Assembly (NCBI GenBank): GCA_964215955.1
Contig: CAXPDR010000006.1
Span: 1 to 64,000, forward strand
Direction: 5' to 3'
Length of the DNA stretch: 64,000 bases
Source of the DNA: GCA-2706205 sp964215955
GTDB lineage: Bacteria; Bdellovibrionota; Bacteriovoracia; Bacteriovoracales; Bacteriovoracaceae
Shown: one piece after another, positions 9,374-17,751 of the stretch
Numbering within the stretch: position 1 is the first letter of the stretch
Layout of the letters: each line of letters starts with the position of its first letter
Position numbers and translations under genes: made by a program
The notes under the pieces: model-generated
Databases searched by the model: none
Told to the model about the DNA's origin: nothing
What the model saw: only the letters and a program-made list of their open reading frames with translations

Positions 9374-9741
9374 GACTAATTATCTTTTTATTTACTTTCT
9401 CTGCACTTGCTCAAACAGCTTATAATCCTGATATCGAATTATATAAGCTGAGCCAAATGTCAAAGCCACAAAAAATTTTAGATGGTCTAAAAGTTTTAAA
9501 GCTTAAAAATCAAGAAAGAAAGAAAAAATTGGTAAAAGCTAAAACTTATAACGGGAATGAATTTAACTATATTTTAACTCTAGATAAACTTCTTAATCTT
9601 TTACCCAATAATGTAAATGAGATCCCAGATTGTACAAATTTGTACCATCAAATCTTAAATGGTGATAAAAGACCTTGGGGAGATCAAGATCAACCAACCC
9701 ATCAAGTTTGGCAAGTGTTTGAAAAACTTTGCACCAAGTAA
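9370..9741 (+). CDS. Small exported hypothetical protein
   Basis: Hypothetical protein of 123 residues. The first 15 or so residues (MRLIIFLFTFSALAQ) look like a signal peptide. The mature part is Lys/Leu-rich with two cysteines near the C-terminus, in DCTNLYHQ and KLCTK. Its ATG overlaps the stop of the preceding transglycosylase-like gene by four bases, so it is translationally coupled and probably works with that protein. I recognise no family. Confidence 0.6.
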   Translation: MRLIIFLFTFSALAQTAYNPDIELYKLSQMSKPQKILDGLKVLKLKNQERKKKLVKAKTYNGNEFNYILTLDKLLNLLPNNVNEIPDCTNLYHQILNGDKRPWGDQDQPTHQVWQVFEKLCTK

Positions 9742-9791
9742 TCCCGACTAGGATATTCAAGTTCTCTTTTAAAATTATGCTTTTAAAATAC

Positions 9792-9837
9792 CCTATTTAT
9801 TGAGTACTATATCAATATATTAATTTAAATAAATAGG
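9792..9837 (+). promoter_or_regulatory. 10-bp perfect inverted repeat covering the ribosome site of the 9843 gene
   Basis: CCTATTTATT at 9792-9801 and AATAAATAGG at 9828-9837 are perfect inverse complements with 26 bases between. The right arm contains the AGG that would serve as ribosome-binding site for the ATG at 9843. In RNA the stem would hide the site; as DNA it could be an operator. AT-rich, so moderate evidence only. Confidence 0.35.
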
Positions 9838-9842
9838 TCCGA

Positions 9843-10553
9843 ATGCAAAACCAGAATAATAAAAAATCTCTTTATGAGCTGATCTTTACCATTGCTCTTC
9901 CTGTCTTTTTACTCAATAAACTAAGTGATAAGTTCGGAGAAAATGGTCCAGCGATAGCTCTTTGTATTGCTCTTAGTTTTCCCATTAGTTATTTTATATG
10001 GGATTGGGTTAAAACCAAGCATATCTCTATTATTTCTATTCTTGGATTTGTAAATATTCTTTTAACTGGAGGCTTTGCCCTTTTCCAACTTAATAGTTTT
10101 TGGTTTGCAGTGAAAGAAACTTCAATACCACTTCTTATTGGGATTGGCGTTGCATGGACAGCATTTACATCAAAACCATTAGTAAATAGATTTATTACTA
10201 ATGAAGAAATTATAAATGTTGAGCTTATTAATAATAAGCTTAAAGAACTTAATACAAGAGAAGACTTCAATAAAGGATTAAAAACTTTAACTTTGTATTT
10301 TGCTGGAACATTTTTAGTTAGCGCGATTCTTAATTATGTATTGGCGATAAATATTGTCACAGATATTGCTCCTGAACTGACAGAAGTTGAAAGGATGAAA
10401 ATTCGTAATGAACAAATTGCAGATCTTACTTGGAAAAGCTATTTAATTATTTTAGCACCAAGTTTTGCAATGCTCTCTTTTATTATGTGGAGAGCAAATT
10501 CTATTATGAAGAAGTTTACGCATCTAAACCTTGAGCAAGTCTTAAGAAAGTAG
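9843..10553 (+). CDS. VC0807-family integral membrane protein
   Basis: Polytopic inner-membrane protein of 236 residues with about six hydrophobic segments. The PVFLLNKLSDKFGENGPAIAL start and the ISILGFVNILLTGGFALFQL helix fit the VC0807-type family, distantly like intracellular septation protein A. The molecular function is unknown in the family. It is separated by 101 bases from the previous gene and only five bases from the porin downstream, so it probably shares a transcript with the porin. Confidence 0.6.
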   Translation: MQNQNNKKSLYELIFTIALPVFLLNKLSDKFGENGPAIALCIALSFPISYFIWDWVKTKHISIISILGFVNILLTGGFALFQLNSFWFAVKETSIPLLIGIGVAWTAFTSKPLVNRFITNEEIINVELINNKLKELNTREDFNKGLKTLTLYFAGTFLVSAILNYVLAINIVTDIAPELTEVERMKIRNEQIADLTWKSYLIILAPSFAMLSFIMWRANSIMKKFTHLNLEQVLRK

Positions 10554-10558
10554 GTCCA

Positions 10559-11671
10559 TTGAAGTTGCATTTTTTTTTAACTTTAATCGTTGTTTCCCTT
10601 TCTACCAATGCTTTATCTCAAAAGAAGAAAATCAATAAATCAAAACCCCAATTAGAAGCCTATGGAAAGGTTGCAGTCATGGGTTATGTATTAGATCAAG
10701 ATCTCAGCCTTGAAGACGCCGGTTCCAGAATCGGTTTCAGGGCAAAACATTTAGTATCAGAGCTAGGTGTAATTGCATACGCCAGAGGTGAATGGAGATT
10801 TAATGCAATCAATAACACTTCCGATCTCTCAATCGGAGCCAATAGTAATTTCGTGAGTGAATCAAATTCTTCAAATACATTTTCAAGAAGGTTAGGATTT
10901 TTAGGTTTTAGATCAAAGTCTTTCGGGGACTTAAGACTTGGAAAGCAATGGTCTGTTTACACCGATGTTTCTCATTTTACTGATGTATTTAATCTCTATG
11001 GTGGAGCTGCAAGTGGTACCTATAATTTAAATACAGATGGTGGCCAAAGCGGAACTGGGCGGGCCAGTAAATCGATTACATATAGAAATAATTTCTGGGG
11101 TTTTCATTATGGTCTTCAAGCCAAACTCATACAAAACAATCAACTTACAGTTGCCAATACTGAAACAGACTTAAAAGCAAAAGATGCATTTGGAGTAAGT
11201 TTAAAAAGAAAGTTTTTTAAAATACTTGAATTAGGTATTGCCTATAACCAAATTGATATGGAGGGTGATGAAGGTGCAGTAACTGGTTACAATGGAAAAA
11301 ACTCTTGGTCAGCTGTTGCTGGATTTGTTCTTAATTTAGAATATTTGAAAATCGGTGCTATATATAACCAATCAGAAAATCATGAACTTGATTCAGAGGA
11401 TGAAATAATTGATGGAGAAGGTGTTGAAGCCTATATCCGATACTTTTATACACCAAAAACGACTTATTATTTAGGTTATAATCATCTCAAGCCAAGAGAT
11501 GATGACTATGAAAAAGACTACAAAATTGATGATATAATCGCCGGATTTGATATTAAAGTTTCTGATATTAGATTCTATTTAGAAGGAAAGGCTTCAAACT
11601 CCAAAAATCATGAGGGAGAAACTGGAAAAAATAGTGCAGGATTAGGAGTCGTTTACTATTTTAACTACTAG
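10559..11671 (+). CDS. Outer-membrane porin-like protein
   Basis: Predicted trimeric-type porin of 370 residues. TTG start, with TAGG a few bases upstream, and a signal peptide ending near NALSQ. The mature chain has the alternating pattern of beta strands: an early LEAYGKVAVMGYVL strand, LGFLGFRSKSFGDLRLGKQWS (typical of Gram-negative porins), and a C-terminal strand ending in aromatic YYFNY. It follows the VC0807-type gene by five bases. Its stop overlaps the convergent MFS gene by four bases (CTAG). Pore selectivity cannot be read from the sequence. Confidence 0.75.
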   Translation: MKLHFFLTLIVVSLSTNALSQKKKINKSKPQLEAYGKVAVMGYVLDQDLSLEDAGSRIGFRAKHLVSELGVIAYARGEWRFNAINNTSDLSIGANSNFVSESNSSNTFSRRLGFLGFRSKSFGDLRLGKQWSVYTDVSHFTDVFNLYGGAASGTYNLNTDGGQSGTGRASKSITYRNNFWGFHYGLQAKLIQNNQLTVANTETDLKAKDAFGVSLKRKFFKILELGIAYNQIDMEGDEGAVTGYNGKNSWSAVAGFVLNLEYLKIGAIYNQSENHELDSEDEIIDGEGVEAYIRYFYTPKTTYYLGYNHLKPRDDDYEKDYKIDDIIAGFDIKVSDIRFYLEGKASNSKNHEGETGKNSAGLGVVYYFNY

Positions 11672-12855
11672 GTTCTTTGCCAAATTTTAATGGTAGGTCC
11701 AATAGTCATCAAAACAAGAATAATTCCATAACAAACGAGAGCAAATGAAACCGATTTATAATCAGCGATAAATCCAATCAACGGTGACAACAGAAACATT
11801 AAAACTCCATGGAGAAACGTTTTAAAAGAGTTTAAAGTCGCTCTATTATAAGAATCGATGAATTGATTTAAGTAATGATTCATTATCGATGTAGAAAGAC
11901 CGGCTTGAATTTGCATCCCGATTGTACTTATAAGAGCAAAAATAGAACCAAAAGTTACTCCTAAAGAGAGTAAAACAAAAACATTTAAGCCAATAAGAAA
12001 TAGAATCATTCTTTTTTGCCCTAAAACTTTATCTACCTTATGAGTGATTCTTGAAAATAAAGCTGCAATGGCCGTAAACAAGGTATAGTAATAACCAAAA
12101 TTTTCAGGATTCACAGAAAAACTATATAAAATTTCTTGAACGTATTGAAAGAAGATTTGTGCGCCTAATGAAAAACTAACAGCGATGATCAAAACATATT
12201 TAATAATTTTATGATTTTTTAAGTAATTTAAACCTTCATGAATATATTTTAAATATTCTTTTAGATTTTTTACATGCTTAATACTATTTTCATGAGAATG
12301 ATCTATATGCGGATGGACACCGGTCAAAATAATGATCGTTGCTAGAAAGGTACAAACAACGGTTCCGTAATAAGTCGCCAACTCTCCCCACATAGAAATA
12401 ATTAATGGAGAAACAAGAGAGCTAGTTGCAAGTCCTAAATAAAACATCGCCCATTTTGTACCTAAAACCTTTGGTGTGTCTTCCTCCCGTTTTAAAATTT
12501 TTAAAGTATCAACCATAAAGGCCGTATCTGCTCCACTGTGAAAAGCTTTTGCAATTCCCCAAATAACAAATAATCCACAAACTAAAAAAAAGTTTTTCTC
12601 AGTACCTAAAAAAACATAAGTAAGAGCAATTCCCAATGAAGATATGGCCATAGACACCTTAGGTCCAAACTTATCGGCGATAGAACCTGCAGGGATTTCC
12701 CATAATAAGGAAGATATAGCCTGTATTGAAAAAAACAACCCTATCTGAGAATAACTAAATCCTCTGTACTTTAAATCTATAAATATAATTGGTAAGGAAA
12801 ACCTCATTCCACATAAAAGTGCGTAGAGATTAATCTTAAATATATTTTTCTCCAT
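11668..12855 (-). CDS. Major facilitator superfamily transporter
   Basis: Inner-membrane secondary transporter of 395 residues with about 12 hydrophobic segments. The loop after helix 2 carries AGSIADKFGPKVS, the MFS loop 2-3 motif (G-x3-D-x-[FG]-G-x-[KR]). No substrate is indicated. The ATG at 12855 faces the astacin-like protease gene at 13006 across 150 bases, which should hold both promoters. In that gap GTCTAG at 12934-12939 and CTAGAC at 12966-12971 form a short inverted repeat of unknown meaning. Confidence 0.8.
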   Translation of the reverse strand: MEKNIFKINLYALLCGMRFSLPIIFIDLKYRGFSYSQIGLFFSIQAISSLLWEIPAGSIADKFGPKVSMAISSLGIALTYVFLGTEKNFFLVCGLFVIWGIAKAFHSGADTAFMVDTLKILKREEDTPKVLGTKWAMFYLGLATSSLVSPLIISMWGELATYYGTVVCTFLATIIILTGVHPHIDHSHENSIKHVKNLKEYLKYIHEGLNYLKNHKIIKYVLIIAVSFSLGAQIFFQYVQEILYSFSVNPENFGYYYTLFTAIAALFSRITHKVDKVLGQKRMILFLIGLNVFVLLSLGVTFGSIFALISTIGMQIQAGLSTSIMNHYLNQFIDSYNRATLNSFKTFLHGVLMFLLSPLIGFIADYKSVSFALVCYGIILVLMTIGPTIKIWQRT

Positions 12856-13005
12856 TCAAGTATCTTATCAAAGAACTTACTTGATCAAAACCTAGTGTCC
12901 ATATTTTTTTAGGACAGTTATATCTAATGTAAGGTCTAGTCAGTATTTTTATGTATTCATTGAAGCTAGACTGTTTCCAGGAAAGTAAGTTTATAGGAGG
13001 TAACA

Positions 13006-13752
13006 ATGAAAATACTTTTAATCTTAATCTCAGTCATTTTAAATTCTGAAGTTTTAATGGCCATGGAAGTTAAACGAGAACCAGGAAGAAATGGTATCTA
13101 TATTATTGATGGGGATACACCCGTTTATAATTTAGATTTATTAGAATCCATCAAAACACCTAAATCCCACGACAAACTCATAATAAATACTCTTATGGGT
13201 AATGTTTTAGACCTGTGGTCAAGTGAATTAGCTCTAGACTTAACATACTGTATATCAGATGAATTTAAAGATAAAAAAGAAGATGTTATACATGCAATGA
13301 GCCTAGGGACCCAAGCATGGATGGATCACGCTAATATTGTTTTTAGATATATCCCTGAGCAAGACTATAATTGTGATGAATATAATGAAGTTGTAACTTT
13401 TGATATTCGCAAAGTAGATTACGGAATGTATTTAGCGAGAGCTTTTTTCCCGAGTACACCTAGATTACAAAGAAATATTATGATTGATACTTCTTCATTC
13501 AAGTATGGACAAGATGCATTTATTGGCTTTATCAAGCATGAATTAGGCCATACTCTTGGATTTAGACACGAACACATTCATACAAATGCAAAGAATAATT
13601 GCCAAGAAGATGAGAATTTTAAATCAGTAACAGAGTATGACTCAAATTCCGTTATGCATTACCCTCAATGTGGAGGTACTAACAATATTTTAAGCCTAGA
13701 ACTTACCGATTTAGACAAGCTTGGAGCTGAATTAGCTTATCCATTTAAATGA
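13006..13752 (+). CDS. Secreted astacin-like zinc metalloprotease (M12A type)
   Basis: Predicted secreted endopeptidase of 248 residues. A signal peptide covers about the first 20 residues. The zinc site is HELGHTLGFRHEH, with His178, Glu179, His182 and His188. A Met-turn SVMHY at 215-219 gives the astacin combination of HExxHxxGxxHE plus SxMHY. The mature domain is close to the 200 residues usual for a bare astacin domain, with no added modules. A strong AGGAGG at 12995-13000 precedes the ATG by five bases, so high expression is likely. It lies upstream of a TIGR02147 regulator and a second metalloprotease. Confidence 0.88.
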   Translation: MKILLILISVILNSEVLMAMEVKREPGRNGIYIIDGDTPVYNLDLLESIKTPKSHDKLIINTLMGNVLDLWSSELALDLTYCISDEFKDKKEDVIHAMSLGTQAWMDHANIVFRYIPEQDYNCDEYNEVVTFDIRKVDYGMYLARAFFPSTPRLQRNIMIDTSSFKYGQDAFIGFIKHELGHTLGFRHEHIHTNAKNNCQEDENFKSVTEYDSNSVMHYPQCGGTNNILSLELTDLDKLGAELAYPFK

Positions 13753-13806
13753 TGTCAGAAATTGTTAATTGTTTTATTATTTTAAAATCAATAAGATGAT
13801 CGCCCT

Positions 13807-14559
13807 ATGGAAATGAAGATATTCGACATTCTTAAAACCACGCTATTAGAAAAGCAAAACAAGAACTCGCTTTATTCCATTAGGGCCTTTGCAAGAGACC
13901 TTGGCATAGGTAAATCAACATTACACGATGCTATTTATAATAAAAAAGACTTATCCCTTAATCTTGCAAATAGAATTTTGGATAACCTTGGTTATGGAGA
14001 AGCCGAAAAACAAGATATTATCAATTATAATTACTTCCCAGAAAAAGATATCCTATTCAAAGAAATATCAGATACAGAGTTCCAAAAAATTTCAACTTGT
14101 GAGCACTTTGCCTTACTTAGTTTATCAAAATTAAACAACTTAGATGCAAATTCAACTAGTTTAGCAAAGTCCTTAAATATAGAGAAAAGTCATGCGAAAA
14201 ACATACTTGAAGATTTATTAGAGCTAAAACTTATTATCGTAAATGATCAAAACAAGATAGAGAGAACATCTCGATCTCTTCGAACGAGTTACGATATTAA
14301 GAGTGATACAATTCAAAATTTCCATAAAGAAACTCTGGTTAAAATTCAAAATTCCATTTCGGAAATTGATGTGGAGCTCAGAGAGATTGCCTCTTCAACC
14401 TTTTTAATGCAACCAGAAAAAATAAAAGAGCTTAAAGAAGAGCTCAAAAACATAAGAAGAAAATTAGTTCAATCTGTAGAATCGACTCATCCGGACTCGA
14501 CTCCTTTTTTACTAAATTTCTCTCTCATCCCCCTTTCTAAAAGGAGTTTAGATGTCTAA
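13807..14559 (+). CDS. TIGR02147-family DNA-binding regulator
   Basis: Predicted transcriptional regulator of 250 residues. The N-terminal YSIRAFARDLGIGKSTLHDAI segment at about 24-44 is a helix-turn-helix of the TIGR02147 kind, common in Bdellovibrionota and Fibrobacteres. It is followed by the DUF4423-like C-terminal domain with an FALLSLSKL helix and a second winged-helix-like segment near 110-140. No Shine-Dalgarno is obvious before the ATG at 13807; an ATG two codons in is equally possible. The secreted metalloprotease gene downstream begins inside its last codons, which suggests the regulator and protease are co-expressed. Confidence 0.82.
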   Translation: MEMKIFDILKTTLLEKQNKNSLYSIRAFARDLGIGKSTLHDAIYNKKDLSLNLANRILDNLGYGEAEKQDIINYNYFPEKDILFKEISDTEFQKISTCEHFALLSLSKLNNLDANSTSLAKSLNIEKSHAKNILEDLLELKLIIVNDQNKIERTSRSLRTSYDIKSDTIQNFHKETLVKIQNSISEIDVELREIASSTFLMQPEKIKELKEELKNIRRKLVQSVESTHPDSTPFLLNFSLIPLSKRSLDV

Positions 14560-15346
14560 GTTTACTTTTTTTATCACGGTTTTTCTTTCATTATCAATAT
14601 TTGCAAGAGGTGATGAAGTTGGAAATGGAGCAGGTTATTATGAAAATCGAGTGAGTTTTGTTTTTCAAAATCTAGAAAATTATCTTAACAGTAATAACTC
14701 AAGTCTAAGTCATGAAGAAAAGATAATAATCACTGAGATCAAAGAAAACCTAGATATAATTCTTGAAAGTTCTAATCTAATATTTGTTCCCCAGGATGAT
14801 TCCTTCTTCATTGATAATGAGTTTAGACTTGCTTACACCTTTGATAATATTGGAGCAGATATTCATTTTAATTTAAATATTTTATACAATATCCCTCAGC
14901 AAGAACTATCTACAACTATTATTTCGATTCTTATTCATGAATTAGGACATCAAATTGGCATTGAAGACCATTTTAAACTAGATGTACTAGGTAATAAAAT
15001 AGCTCAATCTTCTATAAAAAAATACACGACATATTTTTTTGGGGAATTAGATCAATTGGGATTTTTTGAAGTAACCAGCTTTAATCACCCAAAAACTTCT
15101 GATTTAATTATTTTAAACTTTCAAAACTCTTCTATAAATCTCACTAATGAAATTGAAAATACCATGGGCTGTGTCGGAAAATTCCAAGGAATTAACTTTT
15201 ATCAAGAAATTATATCAAAAGACTTATTCGGTCTCCTTATCTTTGAATGTTATGATTCTAAGAAATCAAATTTGAAAACAATAAAAATTGAAATTATCAA
15301 TCATGGAATTGTTGAGCCTTCTGTAAAAATCACTTATTTAGAATAA
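14552..15346 (+). CDS. Exported zinc metalloprotease-like protein (HELGH motif)
   Basis: Predicted secreted protein of 264 residues with a signal peptide ending near FARGD and the motif HELGHQIGIEDH at 129-140. This holds two zinc His, the catalytic Glu and a third candidate His140 at metzincin spacing. There is no clear Met-turn, so I do not assign a family. Its AAGGAG lies inside the preceding regulator gene and its ATG overlaps that gene by eight bases, indicating coupling. The residues just after the signal (GNGAGYYENRVSF) resemble an N-terminal segment common in Bdellovibrionota exported proteins, from memory. Activity is inferred only from the motif. Confidence 0.65.
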   Translation: MSKFTFFITVFLSLSIFARGDEVGNGAGYYENRVSFVFQNLENYLNSNNSSLSHEEKIIITEIKENLDIILESSNLIFVPQDDSFFIDNEFRLAYTFDNIGADIHFNLNILYNIPQQELSTTIISILIHELGHQIGIEDHFKLDVLGNKIAQSSIKKYTTYFFGELDQLGFFEVTSFNHPKTSDLIILNFQNSSINLTNEIENTMGCVGKFQGINFYQEIISKDLFGLLIFECYDSKKSNLKTIKIEIINHGIVEPSVKITYLE

Positions 15347-15384
15347 AAAATCCCTTCTTTTAAATTAAGTGATAAAATAATCCT

Positions 15385-16278
15385 ATGATTAATGGTGTAT
15401 TATTTTCCCTTCTTGCCTGTTTTTGGGGTGGTTCATTTGTTGCTATAAAATATGTCATCTCAGATATTCCAGCATTTACGGCTGCATTTTATCGAGTATT
15501 TTTTGCCAGTATTTTTTTGGCCATAATCTATCTTAGATCCATCAAACTAAATAAATTTATCTGGGGAACAGAACTTATTTATGTGACGATTGCAGGCCTA
15601 TGCTCTATAGGGATTCCATTTAGTTTACTTTTTTGGGGAGAACAATATATTACCCCCTCAATTGCTGGAATTCTAAATGGGACCGTTCCTTTTTGGACAT
15701 TAATCATAGGTCTTATATTTCTTAAAGATCCAAAATCGGTTTCTACATTTAAAGTTATCGGCCTATTTCTCGGGTTCATTGGAATGAGCTTTATATTTGG
15801 GCCTAAAGTAAAAATGGAAGGTAATATCGAAGAACTTTATGGGCTTATTGCCATCGTAAGTATGTCAATTATGTATGGTATTGGTACTAATCTAAATCGA
15901 AAGATTCTGATAAGAAATCAAAATATCCAGGGGCCGACTAGCCTTTTCATTCAACATATAGTTGCTGCGATATATTTAGGTATTATTTCTCTTTTCATTG
16001 ATGGTCCTTTTCAATGGAACCTTTTGCTTATTCCTAAAAATGCCTTGTCAGTATTTTACCTTTCATTTATATCCACAAGTTTAGCTTTTATTATCTTCTT
16101 TAGACTTATTAGAGAACTTGGAAGTGTTATGGCATCCTCTGTAACTTTCTTTGTTCCAGCAGTTGCATTGATTTTGGATATCGTAATCAACAATCATCAG
16201 CTAACTCTATTTGAGGGGATTGGAACTTTAATTATTTTCCTAAGTATGTATTTTCTAAAAGACAGAAAAACCGCATAA
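15385..16278 (+). CDS. EamA/DMT-family transporter
   Basis: Inner-membrane permease of 297 residues with about ten hydrophobic segments in two repeats of five. The opening LACFWGGSFVAIKY and the GEQYITPSIAGILNGTVPFWT segment are typical of EamA repeats, and the second repeat ends in FLSMYFLKDRK. Substrate unknown; the family exports amino acids or metabolites. It is 38 bases after the metalloprotease. Its 3' end faces the O-antigen ligase gene across 254 bases, the longest convergent gap in the window, which holds the structured element at 16303-16509. Confidence 0.8.
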   Translation: MINGVLFSLLACFWGGSFVAIKYVISDIPAFTAAFYRVFFASIFLAIIYLRSIKLNKFIWGTELIYVTIAGLCSIGIPFSLLFWGEQYITPSIAGILNGTVPFWTLIIGLIFLKDPKSVSTFKVIGLFLGFIGMSFIFGPKVKMEGNIEELYGLIAIVSMSIMYGIGTNLNRKILIRNQNIQGPTSLFIQHIVAAIYLGIISLFIDGPFQWNLLLIPKNALSVFYLSFISTSLAFIIFFRLIRELGSVMASSVTFFVPAVALILDIVINNHQLTLFEGIGTLIIFLSMYFLKDRKTA

Positions 16279-16302
16279 TAAGTTATTAATCGCCCTCTTT
16301 AC

Positions 16303-16509
16303 ATGGGGATGAACTTAAAGCCAAAGTAAACAACTGAAACACTAGACTGTGTTTTAAACAGATTCGACTAGAAGGCGTTAGGGCAGTTATTATTTTTTGT
16401 GGAAAAATGGAAAATAAAAAGTCTCGAGTCATTGGAAGCTCTTGAAATTATTGTTACAAAAACAGGTTAATCTTTCACTTCCAGACTTTGTCTTTAAGCT
16501 CATCCCCAT
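16303..16509 (-). ncRNA. Candidate structured RNA with a 25-bp closing stem, unassigned family
   Basis: Bases 16303-16327 and 16485-16509 form a 25-base stem with 23 Watson-Crick pairs. In a minus-strand transcript one of the two mismatches becomes G-U, giving 24 of 25, so I place the RNA on the minus strand. Two nested arms lie inside. Arm 1 pairs 16433-16438 with 16478-16483 and 16443-16447 with 16473-16477, and sits one base from the closing stem. Arm 2 pairs 16332-16336 with 16384-16388 and contains CTAG/CTAG (16342-16345 with 16368-16371) and CTGT/ACAG (16347-16350 with 16358-16361). It has no tmRNA, RNase P or SRP consensus. A possible -10 (TATTCT) lies at 16525-16530. A MITE-like repeat is the alternative. 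Confidence 0.5.
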
Positions 16510-16532
16510 TCAAGTAGGTTAGTTAGAATAAG

Positions 16533-17729
16533 TTATATCTGAATATCCCTAGAATTTTCTATTTGAGAATATGAATAAAGAAAAAATACTAAGTGAGAAT
16601 TAATGACATCAAATAACAATTCAACTTGACCACCAACAACAAAACCAACTAAATAGCTTGCTATTACCCAATGTAAATTACTTTTCTTTCGAATAAGTTC
16701 AAAAAACCAAAAGACCAAAAATAAAGTAAAAGCTAAGAATCCAGGAATTCCGTAATTTGCAGCATGTTCTAAAAATATATTATGAGAATGTCCTGAATAA
16801 TTTTTAGACCAGATATCATACTTTTCTTTAATTTTTGGGACATTATAAGAAAACTGATCTGCTCCTAAACCAAAAACTGGCTTTTCTTGAATACTCTTAA
16901 TAGCAGAATAAAATTGACTCATTCTTTTTTTGTTAGAGCCATCATTGATATTAAACATCCTATTATTTGAAGCTTTGTTATAACTGATAATACCAATAGC
17001 TAGAACACCAAGGATGCCTCCTCCTATTAAGAGTTTTCCTACCTTTGGTTTATATTTCAAAAGCATAAATGAAGTACCTGCAACTAATGCCAAGACCGCC
17101 CCACGGGTTTCACTTAAAACAATCGCCATAAAATTAAATAGACAAAATACAGCTAACCACTTTTTTGAGATTAAATGATTAATTTTATCAAAATTAAACC
17201 ATGCTCCTATCCCCAAAATAAGCATTAACGCCGAGGAATATCCGTACCTCATATAGTTCGTAAATCCCCCTACTCTTGTATGGTATTTACCTGGTACTGC
17301 CATCATTTTCACAGGGTCAAACTCAAATTTCGATCTTGCAATACCAACGAAGAGTCCCACAACTATAGTAAATAAAAGAAGGTTTAAGAGTCTTTTTAAA
17401 TGTTTTTGCTCTTTAAAAGAAAAGAAATATGTAAGGGTTCCTATACAAAAAATTCCAAATCCATAATACTTTAATTCTTGATAGGCTTTATGAGGTTTGA
17501 TTAAATTTTCGTGATTGATAAAAGTGGCGATTAGTCCCCATCCAATAAGTGCTAATAACGCCCATGAGCTCTTTGGTAGTTTATACCTCATTCCATTCTT
17601 AAATAAGATTAAAGTTGGGATAAAAATAAGAATATGATAACCCGAAACAAGAGTAGGACTTGAGGTTAAACCTAAAAATAAGAAAATTAATCCCCAATAT
17701 ATTACCTTATAATTTTTTGTTAATTCCAT
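16533..17729 (-). CDS. O-antigen ligase / polymerase family protein (Wzy/WaaL type)
   Basis: Polytopic inner-membrane protein of 398 residues with about ten to twelve hydrophobic segments and one large periplasmic loop. That loop holds FGLGADQF followed by GHSHNIFLEHAANYG. These match the Wzy_C domain with its conserved His-rich motif of O-antigen ligases. SETRGAVLALVAG before the loop is also typical. The family either joins a lipid-linked glycan to lipid A core or polymerises repeat units; the sequence does not separate the two. It lies 22 bases downstream of the initiating sugar-phosphate transferase, so they form a two-gene operon. Confidence 0.85.
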   Translation of the reverse strand: MELTKNYKVIYWGLIFLFLGLTSSPTLVSGYHILIFIPTLILFKNGMRYKLPKSSWALLALIGWGLIATFINHENLIKPHKAYQELKYYGFGIFCIGTLTYFFSFKEQKHLKRLLNLLLFTIVVGLFVGIARSKFEFDPVKMMAVPGKYHTRVGGFTNYMRYGYSSALMLILGIGAWFNFDKINHLISKKWLAVFCLFNFMAIVLSETRGAVLALVAGTSFMLLKYKPKVGKLLIGGGILGVLAIGIISYNKASNNRMFNINDGSNKKRMSQFYSAIKSIQEKPVFGLGADQFSYNVPKIKEKYDIWSKNYSGHSHNIFLEHAANYGIPGFLAFTLFLVFWFFELIRKKSNLHWVIASYLVGFVVGGQVELLFDVINSHLVFFLYSYSQIENSRDIQI

Positions 17730-17751
17730 ATGATTTAGCCAATGTATAGTT

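Noticed and set aside
12896..12916. TGTCC / GGACA hairpin in the MFS / astacin divergent gap
   Set aside because: Five base pairs around an A/T-rich loop, placed upstream of both genes. Too short to call a terminator or operator.
16303..16509. Identifying the structured element as tmRNA, RNase P RNA, SRP RNA or 6S RNA
   Set aside because: There is no tRNA-like acceptor with TTCGA arm at the 3' end, no RNase P or SRP consensus, and the 6S central bubble cannot be shown by eye. I left it unassigned.
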